The notes under the pieces were generated by a model. That model saw nothing but the letters and a program-made list of their open reading frames with translations. It made no database searches and had not been told where the DNA came from. A stretch of DNA of 64,000 bases, from the NCBI GenBank assembly GCA_013391385.1, contig JACBFI010000002.1, positions 1-64,000 on the forward strand, read 5' to 3'. This document shows positions 43,976 through 51,730 of this stretch, piece after piece; positions within the stretch are counted from its first letter, which is position 1, and the number at the start of each line of letters is the position of its first letter. This DNA comes from Sediminibacterium sp. Gen4 (lineage in GTDB: Bacteria; Bacteroidota; Bacteroidia; Chitinophagales; Chitinophagaceae). Made by a program: the position numbers and the translations under genes.

Positions 43976-44638
43976 TCACAGGTCTTCATTAATCGTAACG
44001 AGCTTCTTGTCCCTGTGATAATGAAAACGCATAGTGTTTGTCTCAAACCAACCATGCCAACCATCAATCCATGTACTGGTAAAATACTGTTTCAGGTTGT
44101 AGGGGTCTTGTCGAAAGTCTAAAGTTTGAATGAATAGAATTGTGTCACCTAAAGCACTCTTGTAAGCAATAATTTGTTTGTCCTTCACTCTAAGTTGCAC
44201 CTGTTGTTGAGGGCAAAACCTGTTGTGTCTGTCTAATTGCACTTTTTGTTGCTGCCTAATTTTCTTCAAGTCTTTTCGCATGCCTTCTTCTTTGTGAAGC
44301 TTTATTGTCTGTTGCCATGTCCTTTTATTGAATTTCAAAAGAGCATTACAATATTGAAGGTTCAATTGTGCTAAAGCTTCTTTTACAAGTACTGTGTCTG
44401 GTGTAACAAACTGCACGTTCTTGTATTGGTCAGAACGTCCGAAAATTTTAAAGGAATAAGAGGCTGGAAAAATTACCGCTTCACCATTGTCAACACGGAA
44501 GATGATAGTTTGGTTTAAGTCCGTGCTGTCACCCTTTTTCAGGGAAACTCCATAATTCTCTTCAACGGCTCCGTTTTGGTTTTGTCCAAAAGAGAAGTGT
44601 CCAAGTAATATTGCTGATATGAGTATTAGGGTTTTCAT
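43976..44638 (-). CDS. Secreted protein of unknown function (cassette C)
   Basis: 220 residues from MKTLILISAILLGHFSFGQN, a signal peptide; the frame extends four residues upstream into the cassette boundary tag. No domain recognised. Features: a strongly basic helical segment (about 115-140, HKEEGMRKDLKKIRQQQKVQ) and a C-terminal stretch STWIDGWHGWFETNTMRFHY. Probably periplasmic or outer-membrane associated. It stops 13 bases before attC-like site 3 and begins 8 bases after the GTTGTGTG box. The signal peptide form (ending FGQ) is typical of Bacteroidota, so the source was likely a related phylum member. Confidence 0.7.
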   Translation of the reverse strand: MKTLILISAILLGHFSFGQNQNGAVEENYGVSLKKGDSTDLNQTIIFRVDNGEAVIFPASYSFKIFGRSDQYKNVQFVTPDTVLVKEALAQLNLQYCNALLKFNKRTWQQTIKLHKEEGMRKDLKKIRQQQKVQLDRHNRFCPQQQVQLRVKDKQIIAYKSALGDTILFIQTLDFRQDPYNLKQYFTSTWIDGWHGWFETNTMRFHYHRDKKLVTINEDL

Positions 44639-44645
44639 CGCATTA

Positions 44646-44778
44646 CACACAACGTTTCGCAGCTTGGCGCTGTTGCCGATTGCGTGACGTTAATCTGTCA
44701 TGCTAAGATAAGATTTGAAAGCGTAAAACAAAGCTGAAACACAGTGAAATAGCGGCAATAGAGCCAAGGTGCTGTTAG
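44646..44778 (-). repeat. attC-like site 4 (downstream of cassette D)
   Basis: 133 bp. On the minus strand CGCTAACAGCACCTTGGC, CTATTGCCG pairs with CGGCAACAG, CGCCAAGCTGCGAAACGTTG. The CTAAC end belongs to cassette D; the GTTGTGTG end belongs to cassette C, and the two boxes are not complementary to each other. Confidence 0.75.
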
Positions 44779-44808
44779 CGGGTCGTTGTTCCTTTTCTGT
44801 TCTCATTG

Positions 44809-45423
44809 TCAAGCGTTCATTGGTGTTACATTTATCTCCTTAATAGTCCTTCTTTTATTATTCCAAAATGCGTCCGCAATTTTTACTCTAAGCCAAATGT
44901 CAAATAAGTCACTCAAAAAAGGAATGTCCTGTTCTCCGATAGTTTGCAGTTTAATAGTCCACTTATAGTTGTCCAAAGTAACTTCAACTTTATAGTAAGT
45001 GTCGTTGTCAAGTTGAAACTCTTTTTCAGCCCAACCCGTCAAGCAAGGAGTGTTTAAAAATCGTGCGATTACGTTTTTGTTCAAGTTGTCAAACTGTATG
45101 GTATAATTGTTCTTTTTGTCAAAATACTCGCTGTCAAATGAAGTATGCAAAAAAGTCGTGTAAGAGTGTTCGTCATTAATGAATACTCCTTTAATCCAAT
45201 TTGTTTCGTCCCGACCTTCTTCATCTGTTGTCAGTCGTCCGAATTCTAGTTTTTTAATTGTCAACCGGTCAACACTTAAGTTGCACCAAACGTATATTCC
45301 GTTTTTTTTGTAATGGATTGTCAGTCCGTTTTTAAACTCTTTTTTCTCAGTCAACGGTCGAAACGGGTCAAAATAATTGTCCAAAAAATGTTCCCAATTT
45401 ATTTCGTCTTTGATTTCTCCCAT
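44809..45423 (-). CDS. Hypothetical protein (cassette D)
   Basis: 204 residues from MGEIKDEINWEHFLDNYFDP. The frame is open upstream to 45474, but that part crosses the GTTAGCGGG cassette boundary at 45459-45451, so the internal ATG 27 bases after the boundary is preferred. No domain recognised. A beta-rich middle (FKNGLTIHYKKNGIYVWCNL; YYKVEVTLDNYKWTIKLQTI) and a C-terminal FWNNKRRTIKEINVTPMNA. No signal peptide. First cassette of the array in the direction of transcription. Confidence 0.7.
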   Translation of the reverse strand: MGEIKDEINWEHFLDNYFDPFRPLTEKKEFKNGLTIHYKKNGIYVWCNLSVDRLTIKKLEFGRLTTDEEGRDETNWIKGVFINDEHSYTTFLHTSFDSEYFDKKNNYTIQFDNLNKNVIARFLNTPCLTGWAEKEFQLDNDTYYKVEVTLDNYKWTIKLQTIGEQDIPFLSDLFDIWLRVKIADAFWNNKRRTIKEINVTPMNA

Positions 45424-45450
45424 TGTCTTTTTTGTCGTCTTTTTACAATG

Positions 45451-45459
45451 CCCGCTAAC
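45451..45459 (-). repeat. Array entry boundary (GTTAGCGGG box)
   Basis: Minus strand GTTAGCGGG, the first bases of cassette D and the exact complement of the CCCGCTAAC at the end of that cassette (44782-44774). No inverted-repeat site lies on its other side, so this is either the end of a deleted array or an attI-like junction. Confidence 0.7.
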
Positions 45460-45887
45460 ATTAAAAGTACGCAATTACCCACTCATAAAACGCAATAAAA
45501 GTAAAAGAAATGTGTATTGATAAGCAACAGTTTATGATTTCTTTTTTTGGGTTGATGTAGTCGAAAATGCGCAAGCGGCTGTAATCTCGTTTAACTGAAT
45601 TGCTTTGAAATTTACTGATTGTTTGATTCCAACTATGCTTTTAAAACTTACCGCCATCTCTTTCAACATAGCTACACAACATTCGATCATTTAGAGCTTA
45701 ACAATACATTACACCTCGGATACATTCACCAACGACTCGTTACGCTTACAACAAAACAGGCTGGCTCAACCTATTCTCATCCCAGAGACTATATAAAGAA
45801 CTTTTCGAGATTTGTAGACACCGCAATTTTTGAAATTTTATCTCCTCATCAGAAATCCGTAATTTTTCGGAAAGTAAATCAATCTTT
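45460..45887. other. 428-bp gap between the cassette array and the aminotransferase gene
   Basis: No gene supported. 45831-45887 is the leader shared with the truncated copy at 41851-41907. On the minus strand, just before the first cassette, TACTTTTA (near 45461-45468) is one base off the TAnnTTTG element, but no good partner is seen at the right distance. The rest shows no coding or repeat structure I can name. Confidence 0.5.
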
Positions 45888-47021
45888 ATGTCATCCTCTG
45901 TCAATCGTCGTGAGCTTTTAAAATTTGGTTCCCTGGCCGCATTGGGTATGGGACTTCGTTTGCCTTCCTTTGGTTTGGGAAATGAAGAAGGCATTTTACG
46001 TAATGATGGTATGGCAGATGGATTGATCAACCTAAGCTCCAATGAAAACCCATATGGCATTTCACCGAAAGCAAAAGAAGCTTTATTGAGTGCATTAGGT
46101 GAGGCACATAGATACCAATACAATCATGCTAACCTGAAAGACTTCAAAAAAGAATTAGCGAATTATTATGGTGTGAATACTGATCAAATTTTGGTGACCG
46201 CAGGTTCAGGCGAGGCACTGGGATTATTACCTCGTCATTTTCGAGGCAAGCTTGTCACTGCCAATCCTACTTTCGGTATACTGCCGGCTACTGCAAAAAT
46301 GTTGGGGAATAAAGTAGTAGAAGTACCACTGACAGCTGATCAAAAACATGACCTGCCGGCTATGTTGAAAGAGGTAGACAATGAAACTGAACTTGTGTAT
46401 GTGTGCAACCCTGCCAATCCAAGTAGTACCATTGTTTCTCCTGCATCTCTTAAGAACTTTTGTATTGAGGCTTCCAAGAAAGCGTATGTTGGAGTAGATG
46501 AAGCCTATATTGATTTTCTGGATGCACCCGATAATGAATCAATGATGCAACTGATCGAAAAACATCCTAAGGTATTTATCATCGGCACTTTCTCTAAGAT
46601 TCACGCAATGGCAGGATTGAGAATTGGTTGGGTAATTGGTCATGCCACACTGATCAAAGCTTTATCAGATAATTATTTCAACAGAACCCAGGCTGCTATG
46701 TCTGCTTTGTCTATGAGTGCAGCTTTAGCCAGTTTGAAAGATCCGGAATGGCACCAACTGAGCAAACAGAAAAATGCTGCTGCCAGAGAATATGCGTATC
46801 AAGAATTGAAAAAAATGAATATTGATGTGATCAAGTCATATACCAATTTCCTCTTCTTCCCTATCCCTAACTACAGCGGAGATTTCGCTGCGGATATGCT
46901 CAAGAAAAATATCTTCCTTCGTTCTTCCAATTATGTTCACGGCAAATGGGCAAGAGCCAGTGTTGGAACAATGGATGAAATGAAAACATTCATCGAAGTG
47001 ATGAAGGGGGTTAGGGTTTAA
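45888..47021 (+). CDS. HisC-like PLP aminotransferase with a Tat-like signal
   Basis: 377 residues. The N terminus SSVNRRELLKFGSLAALGMG has a twin Arg followed by a hydrophobic stretch, like a Tat signal. Next comes the fold-type I class I/II aminotransferase: LSSNENPYGISPKAKEAL, AGSGEALG, CNPANPSSTI, VDEAYIDF, the PLP lysine in GTFSKIHAMAGLRIGW, and the C-terminal FLRSSNYVHGKWARASVG. It resembles histidinol-phosphate aminotransferases but no his genes are near, so the substrate is open. Export of a PLP enzyme is unusual. A decayed 5' copy lies 4 kb upstream across the cassette array. Confidence 0.85.
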   Translation: MSSSVNRRELLKFGSLAALGMGLRLPSFGLGNEEGILRNDGMADGLINLSSNENPYGISPKAKEALLSALGEAHRYQYNHANLKDFKKELANYYGVNTDQILVTAGSGEALGLLPRHFRGKLVTANPTFGILPATAKMLGNKVVEVPLTADQKHDLPAMLKEVDNETELVYVCNPANPSSTIVSPASLKNFCIEASKKAYVGVDEAYIDFLDAPDNESMMQLIEKHPKVFIIGTFSKIHAMAGLRIGWVIGHATLIKALSDNYFNRTQAAMSALSMSAALASLKDPEWHQLSKQKNAAAREYAYQELKKMNIDVIKSYTNFLFFPIPNYSGDFAADMLKKNIFLRSSNYVHGKWARASVGTMDEMKTFIEVMKGVRV

Positions 47022-47141
47022 GTGATAGGGAATGGGTAATAGTTTATAGCTTATAGGTATTGGAGCAGATCTTGAAGAACGATTTAATACTTAAAAAAAT
47101 TGTCCTATTCCCCATAACCTATAGGCTATTGCCTATCCACT
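47020..47141. repeat. Inverted repeat of TATAG/GATAGG words
   Basis: Left arm GTGATAGGGAATGGGTAATA then TTATAGCTTATAGG; right arm CCTATTCCCCATAACCTATA then GGCTATTGCCTATCCAC. Moderately complementary. Lies between convergent genes. Words TAGCTTATAG also occur at 50398-50490. Confidence 0.65.
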
Positions 47142-47850
47142 AAAGTAAATACTCTTTCAATTTAGTTTGTAATACTTCTTTGTAAGACGAACTCACAGGT
47201 AATTCTTTATCACTGATTTGGACGGACTGAACATTGGTCTTTTGAAGATATTGCAGGTTGATGATATAAGAGTTATGAATACGAATAAAAGAAGCGGGTA
47301 AAGAAGCTGCCATATCCTTCATTCGCTTGTATACCAAATGCTTTTGATCTTTGGTATGAATCTGTAAATATTCTTTGTGTGCTTCGATATATAGGATATC
47401 TGTAAAACGAATATTGATAACCGTTCTTCCTGATTTGATAAACAATAGCTCAGGCTCTTTTGCAGTCAACTCAATAGGTTCAACAGGTTGTATCTGTAAC
47501 TGTAGCTTTTGTATGGCTTGCAGAAAACGTTTGAACGAAACAGGTTTTAGGAGATAGTCGATCACATGAAATGAAAAACTATCAAGTGCATGTTCTGCAT
47601 ATGCAGTAGTAAATATGATGCGTTGATCTTTGGGTATAAGCGCAGCCATTTCTAGTCCGGATAAAGCGGGCATATTGATATCCAAAAAGATCACATCTGC
47701 TTTCTGATGTTTTAACCATTCCATGGCTTCCAGTGCATCATAACATTTTCCTTTCAGATGTAGTATCGGTAGTTTGCGGATATAATCTTCCATGAGTTGC
47801 ATGGCCAGTGGCTCATCTTCTACGATCAAACAAGTAATAGCAGCACTCAT
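47140..47850 (-). CDS. LytTR-family response regulator
   Basis: 236 residues. Receiver domain (1-120): EDEPLAMQLMEDYI, the phosphoacceptor Asp in ADVIFLDINMPALSG (near residue 57), the Thr of IFTTAYAEHALDSF, and the Lys in YLLKPVSFKRF. A LytTR DNA-binding domain follows (about 135-236; VINIRFTDILYIEAHKEYLQ, FIRIHNSYIINLQYL). Its start overlaps the kinase stop by 4 bp (ATGA), so the pair is cotranslated. Targets unknown. Confidence 0.95.
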   Translation of the reverse strand: MSAAITCLIVEDEPLAMQLMEDYIRKLPILHLKGKCYDALEAMEWLKHQKADVIFLDINMPALSGLEMAALIPKDQRIIFTTAYAEHALDSFSFHVIDYLLKPVSFKRFLQAIQKLQLQIQPVEPIELTAKEPELLFIKSGRTVINIRFTDILYIEAHKEYLQIHTKDQKHLVYKRMKDMAASLPASFIRIHNSYIINLQYLQKTNVQSVQISDKELPVSSSYKEVLQTKLKEYLL

Positions 47851-48863
47851 AAAGGCAAACTTAAAACTGAGGTATAAAATTCTGTTGTAGTAGTGATAGC
47901 TAAGCTATATTTTTCCCCGTACAAAAGTTGCAATCGATTACGTAAATTGGCAAGACCTGTACCTTTTTTCTTTTCCCCTTCTGCTTGTACCAATCTATTT
48001 CGAACGGTCACTTGCAACTGTTGGTTAGTGATACTAATCTGGATGAAAATAAAATTATCCTCTCGTCTTTTATCAATCCCATGTTTAAAAACATTTTCGA
48101 CCAAAGGGATGATCAACATAGGCGAAAGCTGAACAGTTTCTATATGCTGAGGCACTTCGATCGTCACTTGCAATGGATAACGCATTCTGGCTTTTTCCAG
48201 ATCAATATAATTTTGGATGAACTGCATTTCTGTTGATAAAGCAATTTTATCCTTTGGCGCTTCATCCACAAAATAGCGAATGATGGAAGATAGTTTCTCT
48301 AATAATACTGCAGTTTGAGGAGACTCACGTTGTGCATAGAAATAAATATTATTCAACGTATTGAATAGAAAATGTGGCTGTACTTGCGATTTCAGCAGAT
48401 TTAATTCAGACTCTACTTGTCTGCGTTGCATGGCTTCTTGCTGTTCACGCAATCTGAAATAATGAATACAGATATAAAATAAGATACTGGTGAAATAGAT
48501 CAGTAAACTGGAAGCCACAGTTCTGATAACAGTCGCAGTTGTCAATACCTCAGGCTTGATTGCATAGAAGGTATTATAAATCCACATAGTTGTTCCGGCT
48601 CTGTACCAAGCTGCGATAAATAATAATACTATCGATGAAACAACATAAATGAGAACCCGTCCTTTTTGATAGAAAGTAGGAATGAGATAAGAAGCATTTC
48701 CATAAATGATCATCATGTATGAGGTAATGATGACAAAAGAATAGCCCAAAGACTGTCCTAATGTATCAAAATGAAGCATGGTCAAAATATTAACACCAAG
48801 CAGCAATATCCAAATGACCCATTGAATCTGTCTGAGATTCAATTTTTTGACGCTATTGATCAT
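47847..48863 (-). CDS. LytS-type sensor histidine kinase (no HAMP or sensor domain)
   Basis: 338 residues. Four transmembrane segments (about 10-130) are followed by a His_kinase domain with the phosphoacceptor in QPHFLFNTLNNIYFYAQRES. An ATPase part (about 220-338) carries the N box LIIPLVENVFKHGID and G box KGTGLANLRNRLQLLYG. It transfers phosphate to the LytTR regulator encoded next, with a 4-bp overlap. The signal is unknown. Confidence 0.95.
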   Translation of the reverse strand: MINSVKKLNLRQIQWVIWILLLGVNILTMLHFDTLGQSLGYSFVIITSYMMIIYGNASYLIPTFYQKGRVLIYVVSSIVLLFIAAWYRAGTTMWIYNTFYAIKPEVLTTATVIRTVASSLLIYFTSILFYICIHYFRLREQQEAMQRRQVESELNLLKSQVQPHFLFNTLNNIYFYAQRESPQTAVLLEKLSSIIRYFVDEAPKDKIALSTEMQFIQNYIDLEKARMRYPLQVTIEVPQHIETVQLSPMLIIPLVENVFKHGIDKRREDNFIFIQISITNQQLQVTVRNRLVQAEGEKKKGTGLANLRNRLQLLYGEKYSLAITTTTEFYTSVLSLPL

Positions 48864-49037
48864 ATGATAAAGCTACTATGAAAAGGATATTTTGTAGAAA
48901 CTTTCAATAGTTGGGGGTTTTCTTTCAACGATTGAAAATAAATGGGTACCCATAGTGTCCGTTAAAAATAAGAGAGCATGCGTTTAATGGAGTTAGACAT
49001 CTACCATTGAAACCGAGATTTTTACAAAAAAAATAAA

Positions 49038-49814
49038 ATGGTAAAAATATCAGTCATCTTTATCACGCTCCTGTCGAGTAACATTCTCAGTTTTGGACAA
49101 AAAACAGATACCATCAGAATTACACCTGAGTTGGTAAATACCAAAGTATTAATACCCGGCACACATCGTTGGCTGGTATATTTTAAAATGGGAGCAGATA
49201 GTCCGAGAACCATGTTCAATATCTGGTCGAGAACCATAAATAAAATCAGCCACAATGGAAAGGATGCTATTGAGGTAACGCAGGTCTGGGAAGACAAAGA
49301 CAGTATCATGCATACCACACGTTCTGTTTCCGATGCTAAAGATTTCAGAACCTTGTATCATACATCCTGGTGGAAACAAAGAGGCAGTACTAGTTTGGAT
49401 TTCAGTACCGGCGAGTTTACCATGAATAACAGATCATTGACCAAGCAAGACACTGCACAAAGAGTAAAGCGATTTAGAGAGCCTTTTGATAAAGCATTGA
49501 GTCAATACACACTTAATTGGCATTTAGATCTGGAAGTATTTCCGCTATTACCTTATAAAAACAATATCACTTTTTTGATCAATTACTATGACCCCGGATC
49601 TCAGGAGCCAAAATGGGTGCCCTACACAGTTACAGGAAGCACTAAGCTTTCAGGCTTGGATGGACAAATGGTAGATTGCTGGTTATTGGAACATTCGGAA
49701 CCGAATAACAAGGAAGTATTCTGGATCAGTAAGAAAACAAAAGAAGTGTTGAAATTGGAACAGCAATTTGGAACGAGATATCGTTATAAGATCAAGTTAC
49801 CATTCAGCAATTAA
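49038..49814 (+). CDS. Secreted protein of unknown function, DUF3108-like
   Basis: 258 residues. Signal peptide (1-20, ends LSFGQ). A beta-rich body resembles the DUF3108-type lipid-binding-like proteins of Bacteroidota: EVTQVWEDKDSIMHTTRSV, RSTSLDFSTG-like strand, GLDGQMVDCWLLEHSE and the C-terminal VFWISKKTKEVLKLEQQF. That closing motif (substrate measured, then converted to a stored value) is often seen in outer-membrane-associated proteins. Divergent from the two-component pair; function unknown. Ends at a very stable terminator. Confidence 0.65.
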   Translation: MVKISVIFITLLSSNILSFGQKTDTIRITPELVNTKVLIPGTHRWLVYFKMGADSPRTMFNIWSRTINKISHNGKDAIEVTQVWEDKDSIMHTTRSVSDAKDFRTLYHTSWWKQRGSTSLDFSTGEFTMNNRSLTKQDTAQRVKRFREPFDKALSQYTLNWHLDLEVFPLLPYKNNITFLINYYDPGSQEPKWVPYTVTGSTKLSGLDGQMVDCWLLEHSEPNNKEVFWISKKTKEVLKLEQQFGTRYRYKIKLPFSN

Positions 49815-49816
49815 AA

Positions 49817-49865
49817 AAATGTGGTTGAATGATGATAAAATCTTCTTCATCATTCAACCACATTT
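49817..49865. terminator. Strong bidirectional terminator
   Basis: A perfect 19-bp stem (AAATGTGGTTGAATGATGA and its complement) with an 11-nt loop between convergent genes. Confidence 0.92.
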
Positions 49866-49885
49866 CATTTATTTCAATACAGCAA

Positions 49886-50359
49886 TTACATTCCAGGCAC
49901 CAGCCCTCTTGCAATCGGCTCACCTCTAAAAGGCCAAGGAACACCTGCAAGGATGAGTAATAATGCTATAAGGAAATAGAAAAAGGCTTTTCTGTATTTC
50001 ACTTCATCACTAACAGATTTCTTTGACATACCATGAGCAAGCGTGAGGAAAACAATCGCCAATATCATGGTCAATGGATGTTCTACCCAATAAAAACGAT
50101 AGAACTTATCTTTCATCATGCTCACCCCTTCAGGTAAAGTGGTGGTAAAAAAACCATAGCGACCGGCAGCCCACTGATACAAACCCAATAACAAAGTCGT
50201 ATGACCGGCGATCATGGTGAAAAGCCAGGTTTTCTTGTCACCGGGAGCAAATACTTTTTTGTTTTGCCATCCACTCCAGGCTTTTACAATAGAAACCAAT
50301 AATAAAATCAGAATAACCCAACGTAACAGGTTATGTAAATGCAGTAATCCGGTATCCAT
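49886..50359 (-). CDS. Four-helix membrane protein of unknown function
   Basis: 157 residues with four transmembrane helices (about 10-28, 45-64, 90-110, 125-142). His residues occur at helix ends (LHLHNLLRWVILIL; WVEHPLTMILAIVFLTLAHG), a pattern compatible with haem binding as in cytochrome-b-like small proteins, but that is inference. The C-terminal end WPFRGEPIARGLVPGM is characteristic of a Bacteroidota-conserved family without a name. Monocistronic. Confidence 0.65.
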   Translation of the reverse strand: MDTGLLHLHNLLRWVILILLLVSIVKAWSGWQNKKVFAPGDKKTWLFTMIAGHTTLLLGLYQWAAGRYGFFTTTLPEGVSMMKDKFYRFYWVEHPLTMILAIVFLTLAHGMSKKSVSDEVKYRKAFFYFLIALLLILAGVPWPFRGEPIARGLVPGM

Positions 50360-50397
50360 ATGCGTTGTTTTGTTTACTGCAAGATAGGGAACCTAGT

Positions 50398-50490
50398 TGA
50401 TAGTCCATGGCCAATAGCTTATAGTTGATGGCTTATAGCAAATGCAGATAGTACACTGCTATGGACTATCGACCATGGACCATGGACTAC
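50398..50490. repeat. Inverted repeat of CCATGG/ATAGTCCATGG words
   Basis: Left arm TTGATAGTCCATGGCCAATA then GCTTATAG words; right arm GCTATGGACTATCGACCATG then GACCATGGACTAC. The right arm iterates CCATGGAC twice. Lies upstream of the membrane protein and downstream of the TolB-like gene. Confidence 0.7.
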
Positions 50491-50492
50491 CA

Positions 50493-51572
50493 CTACTCTA
50501 CCCAATCAGCAATAAACAAATTGGTGTCTCTTGTTCCGCCATTATTTCTGTTCGATGAGAAAATAATTTTCTTGCCGTTTGGACTGAACATCGGGAAGGC
50601 ATCGAATCCTTTATCGCGGCTGATTTTCTCGAGACCTCTTCCATTAATATCGGTGAGGTACATGTTGAAAGGAAATCCTCTCTTGTATTCATGGTTACTA
50701 CAGAAAATAATACGCTTACTATCCGGAGTGAAATTAGGTGCCCAATTGGCTTGTCCAAGACTGGTGATTTGTTTAGCATCACTACCATCAGCATTGGCTA
50801 CCCACACTTCCATATTGGTAGGTGCTACCATGCCTTCTGCTAAAAGCTCTTTGTATTCTTTGATCTCAGCCTCAGTTTTAGGTCTGCTTGCTCGCCAAAC
50901 AATTTTCTTTCCATCCGGACTAAACCATGCGCCTCCATCATAGCCTAACATGTTGGTGATACGTTTTTCTTTTCCGGTAGCGAGATCCATAACATACAAT
51001 TCCAAGTCTCCATCTTTATCGCTACAATAGATCATCTTTTTTCCATCGGGAGAAAGTGTTGCTTCGGCATCATATCCTTTAGCGGTGGTGAGTTGTTTTA
51101 CAATTTTACCACTGGTATCTGCCATGAAAATATCGTAACTGCTGTACAATGGCCAGATATAGCGATTGCCATATTTCGCACGATCAGGTGTGGGTGGACA
51201 ATCACTGCTGCCCAAATGTGTGGATGCATAGATGATATGTTTCCCATCAGGTAAGAAATAAGCGCAAGTGGTTCTACCATTTCCGGTACTCACCAGTTTA
51301 GGCTGAAACTTTTCTCCGGGTTGGGTGGGTACTTTACCGATAAATATCTGATCACAATTGATACCTTCTTTTGCATAGGTCTTTTGGAAAATAATGTATT
51401 TGCCATCATAACTCCAATAAGCTTCTGCATTATCGCCACCAAAAGTCAATTGCTGTACATTCTTAAAATGCTTTTCACCTTCGAAATGAACCGTATCATT
51501 AACAGTACTTTGCGCCGTAGCAGATATAGCCGTAAAAGTGAGTAAAGAAAAAAGAATAGATGTAGTTCTCAT
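50493..51572 (-). CDS. Secreted TolB-like beta-propeller (PD40 repeats)
   Basis: 359 residues. Signal peptide (1-20). Six or so PD40/WD40-like blades of the pattern SPDGKKIIY: WSYDGKYIIFQK, FLPDGKHIIYAS, LSPDGKKMIYCS, FSPDGKKIVWRA, FTPDSKRIIFCS and FSPNGKKIIFSS. No catalytic domain, so it is a propeller-only periplasmic or surface protein, binding role likely. It is not the TolB of a tol-pal cluster, as no tol genes are near. Confidence 0.85.
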   Translation of the reverse strand: MRTTSILFSLLTFTAISATAQSTVNDTVHFEGEKHFKNVQQLTFGGDNAEAYWSYDGKYIIFQKTYAKEGINCDQIFIGKVPTQPGEKFQPKLVSTGNGRTTCAYFLPDGKHIIYASTHLGSSDCPPTPDRAKYGNRYIWPLYSSYDIFMADTSGKIVKQLTTAKGYDAEATLSPDGKKMIYCSDKDGDLELYVMDLATGKEKRITNMLGYDGGAWFSPDGKKIVWRASRPKTEAEIKEYKELLAEGMVAPTNMEVWVANADGSDAKQITSLGQANWAPNFTPDSKRIIFCSNHEYKRGFPFNMYLTDINGRGLEKISRDKGFDAFPMFSPNGKKIIFSSNRNNGGTRDTNLFIADWVE

Positions 51573-51730
51573 AAAAATAAATAAGTCGCAAAATTAACGG
51601 ATAGACCAACGGTCAATTGTCAAAGAATTGTCACCTGCCCCATACTAGGATGATCGGTTTTAACGCAGTTTTGGTGGAATAGCGTTGGTAATTGTCGCGT
51701 AAAAAGCTGCTGCTTCAGTAATTTTGGTCC

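Larger units (their letters stand above)
42059..45459 (-). mobile_element. Integron-like gene-cassette array without integrase (four cassettes, four attC-like sites)
   Basis: Four minus-strand genes are each followed, within 0-40 bases, by a 90-200 bp imperfect inverted repeat bounded by CTAAC/ACAAC and GTTAG/GTTGT. Read on the minus strand, cassettes are D (about 45459-44653), C (44652-43771), B (43770-42735) and A (42734-42063). Each cassette's first bases are complementary to the start of its own downstream repeat: D GTTAGCGGG with CCCGCTAAC (9/9); C GTTGTGTGTAATGC with GCACTACACACAAC (13/14); B GTTAGCAGC with GCTGCTAAC (9/9); A only GTTAG with CTAAC (5). This is what recombination at G^TT in integron attC sites produces. 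No tyrosine recombinase lies in the window, so the array is CALIN-like. Confidence 0.8.

Noticed and set aside
42059-45459. CRISPR array as an explanation of the spaced repeats
   Set aside because: Repeats are 90-200 bp, divergent, palindromic and separated by genes of 550-860 bp; no short regular spacers and no cas genes.
42059-45459. Insertion sequences or a composite transposon as the explanation
   Set aside because: No transposase frame, and the repeats differ from each other while the cassette ends match within each unit, which transposons do not predict.
45619-45921. 100-codon plus-strand frame before the aminotransferase
   Set aside because: Composition is not coding-like and it overlaps the aminotransferase start in another frame; no recognisable protein.
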